Under the pieces are notes generated by a model. The model had not been told where the DNA came from and ran no database searches. It saw nothing but the letters and a program-made list of their open reading frames with translations. From Bacteroidales bacterium (lineage in GTDB: Bacteria; Bacteroidota; Bacteroidia; Bacteroidales; P3), in NCBI GenBank assembly GCA_900769785.1, contig CAAGHV010000218.1:1-19682 (forward strand): a stretch of 19,682 nucleotides of DNA, given 5' to 3'. How positions within the stretch are numbered: the stretch's first letter is position 1; the number at the start of each line of letters is the position of its first letter. The position numbers and the translations under genes are program-made. This document shows, in pieces, positions 1 through 6,298 of the stretch.

Positions 1-542
1 AATTTTTTATAATAATTAAATCTCTTCTCTATATCTTTATTAATATCTCTGTTTTTTAGTATTTTGTAGATTGTGGTATCACATGCCTGTGGTAGAAAAT
101 AAGCCTTTTTATTTTGATTAGAATAATAATCTACATCAGTTTTCTCGTAACAAAAAGTGTAGTCTGCATGATCAATATGATTTATCAATGATGGGTATCG
201 GGTTATACTATCAAAAAACCAAATAACAACTTTTGATGTCTTTCTGAAGTAATCCAATGTCTCATGTGGCAATATATCTCCATTCAAAATAAATACAATT
301 TCAGGTTTATAATTATCAAAAAAATGCTCTATATAGGTTTGGTATTTTTTTCTGCTTTTCTGCTTTAATAGTTCTTTATTAGATGAAAGTTTATACTTCC
401 ATTTCATAGAGGTCGTATATGGATGTATTGGAGTATCATACATTTCAAGTCTTACGTCGTAGCCACATTGCTCAAAAGCATGTTTTACAGCCTTAGAGAA
501 ATTATAGAAATTGGGACCTATTACAAGAACTCTTTTTTCCAT
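1..542 (-). CDS. CgeB-like glycosyltransferase, N-terminal part (partial)
   Basis: The reverse strand is open from an ATG at 540-542 down to the left edge of the window, giving 180 complete codons with no stop, so the C-terminal part is missing. The protein begins MEKRVLVIGPNFYNFSKA, a Rossmann-like first strand and loop. It continues with segments such as EIVFILNGDILP and VVIWFFDSITRYP, then YTFCYEKTD and YFLPQACD. This succession resembles CgeB-type glycosyltransferases (DUF3880-like N-terminal domain, GT-B fold), which transfer sugars to surface polymers or proteins. The assignment rests on pattern memory; the donor-binding C-terminal domain is not visible. It starts 13 bp after the licD-like stop and reads in the same direction, so it is probably the third gene of a surface-glycan operon. 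Confidence 0.7.
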   Translation of the reverse strand, partial: MEKRVLVIGPNFYNFSKAVKHAFEQCGYDVRLEMYDTPIHPYTTSMKWKYKLSSNKELLKQKSRKKYQTYIEHFFDNYKPEIVFILNGDILPHETLDYFRKTSKVVIWFFDSITRYPSLINHIDHADYTFCYEKTDVDYYSNQNKKAYFLPQACDTTIYKILKNRDINKDIEKRFNYYKK

Positions 543-555
543 ATCCAAACCTTAT

Positions 556-1374
556 TTAATCGAAGAATTTTATACTATCCAAATCAATAACATTGATACG
601 TTTTTCTGCAGGTGGAAGCTTCATGTAATCGCCATATATAAGTTTCAAATGTGTATCATAGTCTTTGGGGACGAAAAACTTATGTCCTTCAAATTCTAAT
701 TCAGTGCAAGGAAAAATATTTTTAGCATATCTGCGACAATGATATGGATTGGTAGAATATGAGGGTGTAATTAATCCTTTGCCTAGCCGTGCTAAAAGCC
801 GTGCTAGAATTATAATAATGAATACAAATGGAAAAGCAATGTATGCCAATAGTCTTACAAAATATCTTCGAAACGTAGAAGTATATGCGACATCTCCAAA
901 ATGATGAATTTCTCGAAATACTCTTCCGTACAAAAAATCTATCATCTTTTTTATACCCATGGATGGTACTTCTTCCATTTTGAATATATCTACCCATAAT
1001 CCTTGTTCTTTTTGCTTTGCAAAATATGGGTAATAACAATATGATTTTTTATCTCTTACTCTTGCATAATTTGAAAATATATACTTGTCGGTAGTCCAAT
1101 CTGTAAATACAAATTGTTCGGGTAATTCTTGTTGTAGATATTTTCTTAATTTATCATAGTCTTTTCTCATTACACATATATCTACATCGTCATCCCATGG
1201 AATAAATCCTTTGTGGCGTACTGCTCCAAGCAATGTTCCATAGTCGAGCCAATATGTGATATTATGTTTTCGACATATTTTATCTACCTCCACTAATATT
1301 GCCAACATACGCAGTTGAGCCATTCTAAGAGGAGTTCCTTCGCCATTGTATTTTGAAAATTCTTCGCTATTCAT
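556..1374 (-). CDS. LicD family phosphotransferase / nucleotidyltransferase-fold protein
   Basis: This is a 272-residue protein. Residues 42-65 hold the LicD hallmark: LDYGTLLGAVRHKGFIPWDD followed by DVD, with acidic residues D61-D63 and D65 as the expected metal and nucleotide ligands. GLWVDIF (125-131) and IYGDYMKLPP (246-255) are further family blocks. LicD proteins add phosphocholine or related phospho-substituents to teichoic acids, LPS or capsule, and belong to the nucleotidyltransferase superfamily. A hydrophobic stretch at about 172-194 could anchor the protein at the inner membrane. The ATG at 1374 lies inside the end of the upstream methyltransferase gene (8-bp overlap), so the two are probably translationally coupled. 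The actual substituent and acceptor cannot be read from the sequence. Confidence 0.85.
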   Translation of the reverse strand: MNSEEFSKYNGEGTPLRMAQLRMLAILVEVDKICRKHNITYWLDYGTLLGAVRHKGFIPWDDDVDICVMRKDYDKLRKYLQQELPEQFVFTDWTTDKYIFSNYARVRDKKSYCYYPYFAKQKEQGLWVDIFKMEEVPSMGIKKMIDFLYGRVFREIHHFGDVAYTSTFRRYFVRLLAYIAFPFVFIIIILARLLARLGKGLITPSYSTNPYHCRRYAKNIFPCTELEFEGHKFFVPKDYDTHLKLIYGDYMKLPPAEKRINVIDLDSIKFFD

Positions 1375-2002
1375 TGTCTTTCTTTACAGCTATCACTCTC
1401 ATATATGTTTCGTCTGTGTCTTTAAATGGTGCAAAACCTTTCTTTTCTTCGGCATAGTCAAGGGCGAATCCTATGGTTTTTAATTTGTTGCAAAATGTAT
1501 CGAAATTCAAAAATCTTCTGTAGTGATTGTTGTATATATAGGCATCTTCTTCTCCATCTACTTTGTCGCCTTTGCGATATATTTCATTTTTTTGACCTCG
1601 TACTTCTATACAGAAAAAGCCATTAGTATTAAGATTGTTATATGCCCAAGTGCATACTTTGTCTTCTTGTTCTTTGGATATGGAATGTAGGGTAAATCGA
1701 GAATAAATAACATCAAATTTGTTTTCGTCTGATAGTGCTGTGAAATCGGCTGCCAAAAAGTCTATATTTTTTATGTCTGAATATTTTGCTTTCATAAATT
1801 CTATTTGACCTTCGCATTGATCAACAGCTTTTATTATGAAGTTTTTACTTGCGAAATAAACAGAATCTCTTCCATTTCCACAACCTAATTCTATTATTCT
1901 AGAAGTTGCTTTTATTTTAGTAGCTATGAATTGTGCAAACAAAGATGGTTCGTATTCAGCATTTTGTTGTGCATAAAACTTTTCCCAATATGTCTTATCC
2001 AT
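1367..2002 (-). CDS. Class I SAM-dependent methyltransferase
   Basis: This 211-residue protein has a classical Rossmann-type methyltransferase core. Motif I is IIELGCGNGRD at residues 36-46, the acidic end of strand 2 is D61 in KAVDQC, and motif II-like AADF falls at 84-87. These are followed by FDVIYSRFTLHSI, the post-motif strand and helix. No substrate domain is recognisable. It is the first gene of the minus-strand cluster, overlaps the LicD-type gene by 8 bp, and has a TATCTTTGC promoter box 28 bp upstream of its ATG. Linkage with LicD and a CgeB-like enzyme suggests it methylates a glycan or its phospho-substituent, but this is inference from context. Confidence 0.85.
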   Translation of the reverse strand: MDKTYWEKFYAQQNAEYEPSLFAQFIATKIKATSRIIELGCGNGRDSVYFASKNFIIKAVDQCEGQIEFMKAKYSDIKNIDFLAADFTALSDENKFDVIYSRFTLHSISKEQEDKVCTWAYNNLNTNGFFCIEVRGQKNEIYRKGDKVDGEEDAYIYNNHYRRFLNFDTFCNKLKTIGFALDYAEEKKGFAPFKDTDETYMRVIAVKKDNE

Positions 2003-2029
2003 TATAATTATTTTTTTAATTATCAGTTT

Positions 2030-2038
2030 GCAAAGATA
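2030..2038 (-). promoter_or_regulatory. Bacteroides-type -7 promoter box for the methyltransferase/licD cluster
   Basis: On the minus strand the sequence reads TATCTTTGC, matching the Bacteroidetes -7 consensus TAnnTTTG. The ATG of the methyltransferase lies 28 bp downstream. No good TTG is seen at the -33 position, so the call rests on the -7 box and its location. Confidence 0.55.
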
Positions 2039-2129
2039 CGAATAAAAAATGATATATTATCTTTTATTTGCATCTCTTATTTATGTGAAGCCTTATCAAA
2101 GTTTTTTTTAATAATCACATTATTATCCA

Positions 2130-3494
2130 TTATTTTGACTCTATCCAATCGCCGTTATCTTTAATGAGTTGTACTAGTGCCTCTACTGCTTCTTCTTGAG
2201 CAATGTTTTTGCGTACTACTTCACGGCCTTTGTATAGGGTTATCTTGCCGTTGCCTGAACCTACATATCCATAGTGGGCGTCGGCCATCTCGCCAGGGCC
2301 ATTCACTATACAGCCCATTACTCCGATCTTAATTCCTTTCAGATGTGAGGTTTGTGCTTTTATTTTTTGCAAAGCTGCTTGTATATCATATTGTGTTCTA
2401 CCACAAGATGGGCAGGAGATGTATTCGGCTTTCGATATTTTGGCTCCAACAGCCTGCATTATATCTAATGCTGTATCACTATCATCAGCTATTTCCGATA
2501 CTTTGCCATCAATGTAATTCTTGGCATATGTGGCAGCTTCTTTTATCTGATATTCTTCTAATGTAGTGTTTTTTGGAGTGTAATATACTTCGTTTTCACA
2601 TCTGTCGAATGAAGTTTTCAATGATACAATATCTTGCTTGCTTGCCTGTCTACGAGGTATGTATTTCACTATTTGTTTGGCTACGGGTATCTCAGCTACA
2701 GGGTCTTCGGTAAGGCTTACACGTAGTGTGTCGCCAATACCATCAAGCAATAATGTACCGATGCCTGCTGATGATTTTATACGTCCTTGTTGGGCATCAC
2801 CGGCTTCGGTTACGCCCAAGTGTATGGGGTAATTCATGCCCTCTTCTATCATCTTTTGTACAAACAAACGAGTGGAATATACCATCACTTTTACATTGCT
2901 GGCTTTCATTGAGAAGACAAGGTTGTGAAAATCCAAACTGCGACATACGTTGGCAAATTCTATTGCCGATACCGCCATTCCCATAGGTGTATCGCCATAA
3001 CGACTTACTATCCTCTCGCTAAGGCTACCATGGTTGGTACCTATACGCATAGCTGTATTATGTCGTTTGCATATATCTATAAGGTTGCTCATGCGTTGGG
3101 TTATTTTCTCTATTTCAGTGTTGTATTCAGTGTCGGTATATGATGTTTTTCCTATATTTCTATCAACGTAGTTGCCAGGATTTATACGTACTTTTTCCAC
3201 TATTTCAGCTGCTATTTCAGCTGCTTTGGGGTTGTAATGGATGTCGGCTACCAATGGCACATTGCAACCTCTTTTTACCAATTCGTTCTTTATGTTGTAA
3301 AGATTTTGGGCTTCTTGTACACCAGGGGCTGTAATGCGTACTATTTCACAACCCACATCTGCTAGTCTAAGACATTGATCCACTGTAGCCATGGTGTCCA
3401 TAGTGTCAGTGTTGGTCATGGATTGTATGCGTATCGGGCTATCTCCACCCAGGGTCAAGTTGCCTATTTTTATGGTATTACTCTTGTACATCAT
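2130..3494 (-). CDS. ispG: 4-hydroxy-3-methylbut-2-en-1-yl diphosphate synthase (IspG/GcpE), short form
   Basis: IspG is the [4Fe-4S] enzyme that reductively converts 2-C-methylerythritol 2,4-cyclodiphosphate to HMBPP, the penultimate step of the MEP isoprenoid pathway; ispF for the preceding step is also in this window. The TIM-barrel half carries PIRIQSMTNTDT, VADIHYNP, RINPGNY and RIGTNHGSLSERI. The cluster-binding half carries CPSCGRTQYD and GVMGCIVNGPGE, giving three cysteine ligands and the NGPGE glutamate. The sequence is the plant/Bacteroidetes/Chlamydia type, but the linker between the halves is only about 60-70 residues where a large extra domain is expected. The frame extends to a TTG at 3521, which adds an unlikely MCVLLKIYR. 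The tandem ATGs at 3494 and 3491 give the usual N-terminus, and I chose 3494. No clear promoter box was found in front. Confidence 0.95.
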   Translation of the reverse strand: MMYKSNTIKIGNLTLGGDSPIRIQSMTNTDTMDTMATVDQCLRLADVGCEIVRITAPGVQEAQNLYNIKNELVKRGCNVPLVADIHYNPKAAEIAAEIVEKVRINPGNYVDRNIGKTSYTDTEYNTEIEKITQRMSNLIDICKRHNTAMRIGTNHGSLSERIVSRYGDTPMGMAVSAIEFANVCRSLDFHNLVFSMKASNVKVMVYSTRLFVQKMIEEGMNYPIHLGVTEAGDAQQGRIKSSAGIGTLLLDGIGDTLRVSLTEDPVAEIPVAKQIVKYIPRRQASKQDIVSLKTSFDRCENEVYYTPKNTTLEEYQIKEAATYAKNYIDGKVSEIADDSDTALDIMQAVGAKISKAEYISCPSCGRTQYDIQAALQKIKAQTSHLKGIKIGVMGCIVNGPGEMADAHYGYVGSGNGKITLYKGREVVRKNIAQEEAVEALVQLIKDNGDWIESK

Positions 3495-3603
3495 TCTATA
3501 TATTTTCAATAAAACGCACAAATCGAAATGTTATTTTCCAAGCAAGTGTTTTTTTTTCTATAATAAAATAAAAAGTGGTGTCGGATATTTTAGGGATACA
3601 GTA

Positions 3604-3658
3604 TGTGGTTAATATACTAATACTCCAGTTGGGCTAATTAAACAATGCCCAATCCACA
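3604..3658. repeat. Nested inverted repeat upstream of ispG
   Basis: TTGGGC (3629-3634) pairs with GCCCAA (3647-3652) around a 12-nt loop, and outside it TGTGG (3604-3608) pairs with CCACA (3654-3658). The nesting suggests an RNA hairpin with an internal loop, about 110 bp upstream of the ispG ATG. It could belong to an ispG leader or a small RNA. The stems are short, so chance is possible. Confidence 0.35.
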
Positions 3659-3866
3659 ATCAATTCACACCCTATTGTCAAATGTTTCATAGTGGGGTGT
3701 TATTGGTCTGATGATATACTATCAATTGTTAACCGGTGTATTGTTTCAATCACAGTCGAAATGTATTTGAAAAAACTTCCCGAGGTAGGTGCGGCTACTA
3801 CGTGATGTGGATAAATTTATTTCGTGATGTAAATTTAGTTTCAATATTTGCAAGATTTTTTTGATT

Positions 3867-4031
3867 GTACACTAGGGGGGTATAACTTGCCTTTTGAGAA
3901 TTGTTTTCTAATTCTTGTTTTATCTTTATTCTTTATTCTCAATGTGTTGTATAATAGTGTTTGTTTGTAGATGTGTGAAATATGGTTAAAAACTATGTTT
4001 CTACTACAATTTCGTACCCCCCCCATTGTAC
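3867..4031. repeat. 165-bp segment bounded by imperfect inverted repeats with G6/C8 tracts
   Basis: The left end reads GTACACTAGGGGGGTA (3867-3882). The reverse complement of the right end (4015-4031) reads GTACAATGGGGGGGGTA. The two align with one indel and few mismatches. The arrangement resembles the terminal inverted repeats of a small non-autonomous element, but no target duplication was identified and part of the match is homopolymer. Confidence 0.3.
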
Positions 4032-4096
4032 TTTTTTTTGTTTAAGGTTTAGTACTTAATATCTCCTAGTTTTTATAGCATGTTGTTTCAATAAAA

Positions 4097-4152
4097 AAAA
4101 TACACTCCCCCTTTGAAAACGTGTGTTTTTGTGTGTACATGCAGTGTATTTT
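4097..4152. repeat. 10-bp perfect inverted repeat
   Basis: AAAATACACT (4097-4106) is the exact reverse complement of AGTGTATTTT (4143-4152), with 36 bp between the arms. The same AGTGTATTTT recurs directly at about 4237-4246. It could form a hairpin or act as a repeated protein-binding motif in the recX upstream region. Confidence 0.35.
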
Positions 4153-4199
4153 GAAAATAATTATATACTGATAATCAGTGGTGTTGTATTTTCTTATAC

Positions 4200-4251
4200 T
4201 GCCAAAAACTGTGATAAACTAGGTCTGTCATAGGTTAGTGTATTTTTGGCA
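4200..4251. repeat. 9-bp perfect inverted repeat
   Basis: TGCCAAAAA (4200-4208) is matched by TTTTTGGCA (4243-4251) with a 34-nt interior. The T-rich right arm makes a terminator-like hairpin conceivable, but no transcript is known to end here. Confidence 0.35.
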
Positions 4252-4344
4252 AAATGTAGTGTTTGAGAAGAGATTTGCTTTTTAATAGAAAACATTTCCA
4301 CACCTAACTACTTCTTTTTTTCGATATCGGTAATAGTAAATGAA

Positions 4345-4361
4345 TTGAAATTGTATTTCAA
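4345..4361. promoter_or_regulatory. Palindromic candidate operator upstream of recX promoter
   Basis: TTGAAAT-TGT-ATTTCAA is a perfect 7-bp inverted repeat with a 3-bp spacer. It ends 37 bp before the recX -7 box (4399), a position typical of an activator or operator site. The regulator is unknown, and the site does not match a LexA consensus I can name for this phylum. Confidence 0.35.
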
Positions 4362-4398
4362 TGCAAAATTTCTGCTATGAAATATGGATTAGTTTTTG

Positions 4399-4407
4399 TA
4401 TCTTTGC
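4399..4407 (+). promoter_or_regulatory. Bacteroides-type -7 promoter box for recX
   Basis: TATCTTTGC matches TAnnTTTG exactly and lies 74 bp upstream of the recX ATG. No TTG is present at the expected -33 distance. It probably drives both recX and the DUF3078 gene 19 bp behind it. Confidence 0.55.
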
Positions 4408-4481
4408 GATTTCGAAATAGGAAATATGGTGTATTTTACTATGTTGATTAGTAGAGTGATATTAGGTAAATATGTAGCAGT

Positions 4482-4946
4482 ATGAGTGAAAAACTATCGG
4501 TATTTTTGGAAAAAGCGCAGCGGTATTGCATGTCGGCCGAGAGGTGCACCTATGCTGTTATGAAAAAAATGTACGAATGGGGTGTAGATGAAGAAGAGAA
4601 AGAGTATATAATAGGAGAACTTATAGCAGATGGCTTTATCAACGAAGGGCGTTATTCCGAAGCTTTTGCCCGAGGAAAATTCAGAATGCTGGGGTGGGGG
4701 AGAAATAAAATCAAATACCATCTGAAAGCAAACAAGATATCGGAGCGAAACATAAGGTTGGCCATAGCCACTATTGATGATGATGAATATATGCAACTAT
4801 TGCAAAATCAGTTACAGCGTAAATGGGATAGCCTAAAAGGAATCAATAATTTACAGAAAAAACAAAAGGTGGTAAGTTATTTGGTGCAGAAAGGTTTTGA
4901 AACAGATATGATATTGGATGAAATAAAACAACAGTATAAGATATAA
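4482..4946 (+). CDS. recX: Regulatory protein RecX
   Basis: RecX binds RecA filaments and modulates recombinase activity. This 154-residue protein has the length and helical three-repeat layout of the family. An N-terminal SxxExCxxAVxKKM-type helix is followed by IIGELIADGFINEGRYSEAFARG (about residues 43-65), the most characteristic block. Next comes GWGRNKIKYHLKANKIS, where RecX proteins usually read K/R-I-xx-xL-xxKGI, and then a C-terminal repeat ending VVSYLVQKGFETDMILDEI. recA is not next door, as is common in Bacteroidota. A palindrome and a promoter box lie upstream, and the DUF3078 gene follows after 19 bp. Confidence 0.88.
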   Translation: MSEKLSVFLEKAQRYCMSAERCTYAVMKKMYEWGVDEEEKEYIIGELIADGFINEGRYSEAFARGKFRMLGWGRNKIKYHLKANKISERNIRLAIATIDDDEYMQLLQNQLQRKWDSLKGINNLQKKQKVVSYLVQKGFETDMILDEIKQQYKI

Positions 4947-4965
4947 AACAATAAGTATAAACGAC

Positions 4966-5901
4966 ATGAGAAATATAAAATTACCGGCTGTGTTTGCAGC
5001 AATGATATTGATGGCAGTAGGAGCCAAATCGAGTAATGTGACCGATACCGAGAAAAGTGCTGATACGGTAAAGGTAGTAAAACCAAGCTGTTGGAAAACA
5101 ACTTCGGCACCAACAGTGCGTTTTTCGCAATATTATTACGATAATTGGGCAAAAGATGGTTATACACAAGTGGCTTTGACTCTTGGATATATAGGTACTC
5201 TTACCTATACCCAGCCTAACTATATATGGGATTCGCGTTTGGATCTTGCATTCGGGTTTCTCAAAATAGATATGAATGCCGATAAAATATTTGACGATTC
5301 GCAATATTTGCGTAAAAGTGACGATAAGATAGATTTTACTTCAACTTTTTCGTTGAAAATGAAAAATAATTGGAATTGTAATGCTTCGGTCAACCTCAAG
5401 AGTCAGTTTTACGATAGTTATAAATTCTATGCTGATCCACTTCAGGAACCAACCTTGATATCGGCACTATTTGCACCTGCCTATATGTTGACATCGCTAG
5501 GTTTTGAGTACAAAAAAGAATATTGGAATGCATCATTCTCATTCATTACAGGCAAAAATACCTTTGTGCTTGATAATCGTATAAATCCTGCTGACTATGG
5601 TGTGCTTGAAGGTCGTTCATATATGGGTTGGGGATCATATTTGCGTTTTTACTTCAAAAAGGATATATTCAAGAATATTAACTTCTATACACGTGTAGAA
5701 TTTTTTTGGGAATATCAAAAAGAATTATTTACACAAACCGATGTCAACTGGGAAACTACTCTAGAGTTTAAAGTGAACAGTTGGCTTTCGGCCTTTGCAA
5801 GTCTAAACCTTATATATGATGCCGATTACTCATTGAAACGTCAGTTATATCAGTTGTCGGGAATACAATTGAATCTTGATTGGAATAGAAAGAAAAAGTA
5901 A
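4966..5901 (+). CDS. DUF3078 outer-membrane beta-barrel-like protein
   Basis: This 311-residue protein begins with a short basic start and a hydrophobic stretch, MRNIKLPAVFAAMILMAVGA, that looks like a Sec signal peptide cut near residue 20-23. The rest alternates polar and aromatic residues in beta-strand patterns, such as YYYDNWAKDGYTQVALTLGY, and has a C-terminal strand ending in aromatic and basic residues. This fits DUF3078, a Bacteroidota family of presumed outer-membrane barrels of unknown function. No lipobox cysteine lies near the cleavage site. It is probably co-transcribed with recX, but a functional link is not obvious. Confidence 0.75.
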   Translation: MRNIKLPAVFAAMILMAVGAKSSNVTDTEKSADTVKVVKPSCWKTTSAPTVRFSQYYYDNWAKDGYTQVALTLGYIGTLTYTQPNYIWDSRLDLAFGFLKIDMNADKIFDDSQYLRKSDDKIDFTSTFSLKMKNNWNCNASVNLKSQFYDSYKFYADPLQEPTLISALFAPAYMLTSLGFEYKKEYWNASFSFITGKNTFVLDNRINPADYGVLEGRSYMGWGSYLRFYFKKDIFKNINFYTRVEFFWEYQKELFTQTDVNWETTLEFKVNSWLSAFASLNLIYDADYSLKRQLYQLSGIQLNLDWNRKKK

Positions 5902-6062
5902 AAAAAATAAATTATTGAGCAAAATCCTTAGAAAAACGTTCGCGGAAGTTTATATATTGGCTATGATATACCATTTGATAGTCAAAAAACATTATGGGGA
6001 TTCTTTTTTTATTTATTGGAAAATTAGGTAGTTAATAGGTTTGGATGAAAATATTTTGATAT

Positions 6063-6098
6063 TTTGTTGCATGGAACAAAAAAAATGAGTAATTTTGC
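6063..6098 (+). promoter_or_regulatory. Promoter of tRNA-Pro
   Basis: A TTG at 6067-6069 (within TTTTGTTG) is followed by exactly 20 bp and then TAATTTTGC at 6090-6098. This is a full match to the Bacteroides -33/-7 consensus. The mature tRNA begins 12 bp downstream, so the transcript has a very short leader. Confidence 0.75.
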
Positions 6099-6110
6099 AA
6101 ACTGAAAAAT

Positions 6111-6184
6111 CGGGGTGTGGCGCAGTTGGCTAGCGCACTTGCATGGGGTGCAAGGGGTCGAAAGTTCGAGTCTTTTCACCCCGA
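6111..6184 (+). tRNA. tRNA-Pro (anticodon GGG)
   Basis: A complete cloverleaf can be folded. The acceptor stem CGGGGTG (6111-6117) pairs with CACCCCG (6177-6183), with discriminator A6184. The D stem is GCGC/GCGC, and the anticodon stem CTTGC/GCAAG encloses loop ATGGGGT with anticodon GGG at 6145-6147. The T stem GAAAG/CTTTT (one G-U) encloses TTCGAGT. C1:G72 with A73 is the usual bacterial proline identity pattern. CCA is not encoded. The gene is followed at once by a T6 run (6186-6191), which may help terminate transcription. Confidence 0.95.
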
Positions 6185-6298
6185 CTTTTTTATATATACC
6201 TACCTATAATTCGTTTATAGATTTGCATAATATCAGTGGCGAAAATTTAGGAATATATTTATTGAGTACTTACTGTAAGCTATCTCTTTTTAAGCATA

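Larger units (their letters stand above)
3495..4398. other. Long intergenic region without a convincing gene
   Basis: About 0.9 kb between the divergent ispG and recX genes has no ORF that looks coding; the longest, a 61-codon frame at 3841-4026 on the minus strand, is low-complexity and spans a C8 tract. The region does hold several inverted repeats, listed separately where clear. It also has a direct repeat CGTGATGT at 3801-3808 and 3823-3830, 22 bp apart, which surrounds the perfect palindrome ATAAATTTAT (3811-3820). A 13-bp palindrome, ACTGAT-A-ATCAGT, lies at 4167-4179. It may contain regulatory sites, a small RNA or decayed mobile-element debris; none is proven. Confidence 0.6.

Noticed and set aside
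2109..2126. AATAAT/ATTATT hairpin between ispG and the methyltransferase gene as a terminator
   Set aside because: The stem is only six A-T pairs, and no T-run follows on the ispG strand.
3495..3521. TTG start extending IspG by nine residues
   Set aside because: The extra residues MCVLLKIYR do not fit the family N-terminus, and tandem ATGs at 3494 and 3491 give the normal start.
3841..4026. 61-codon minus-strand frame starting MGGVRNC
   Set aside because: It is low-complexity and basic, its start runs through a C8 tract, it has no recognisable family, and it coincides with the inverted-repeat segment.
3743..4092. GTTTCAAT occurring three times (3743, 3838, 4085), resembling the start of CRISPR repeats
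   Set aside because: The copies are 95 and 247 bp apart and the flanking bases do not match beyond 8 bp, so there is no regular repeat-spacer structure and no cas gene.
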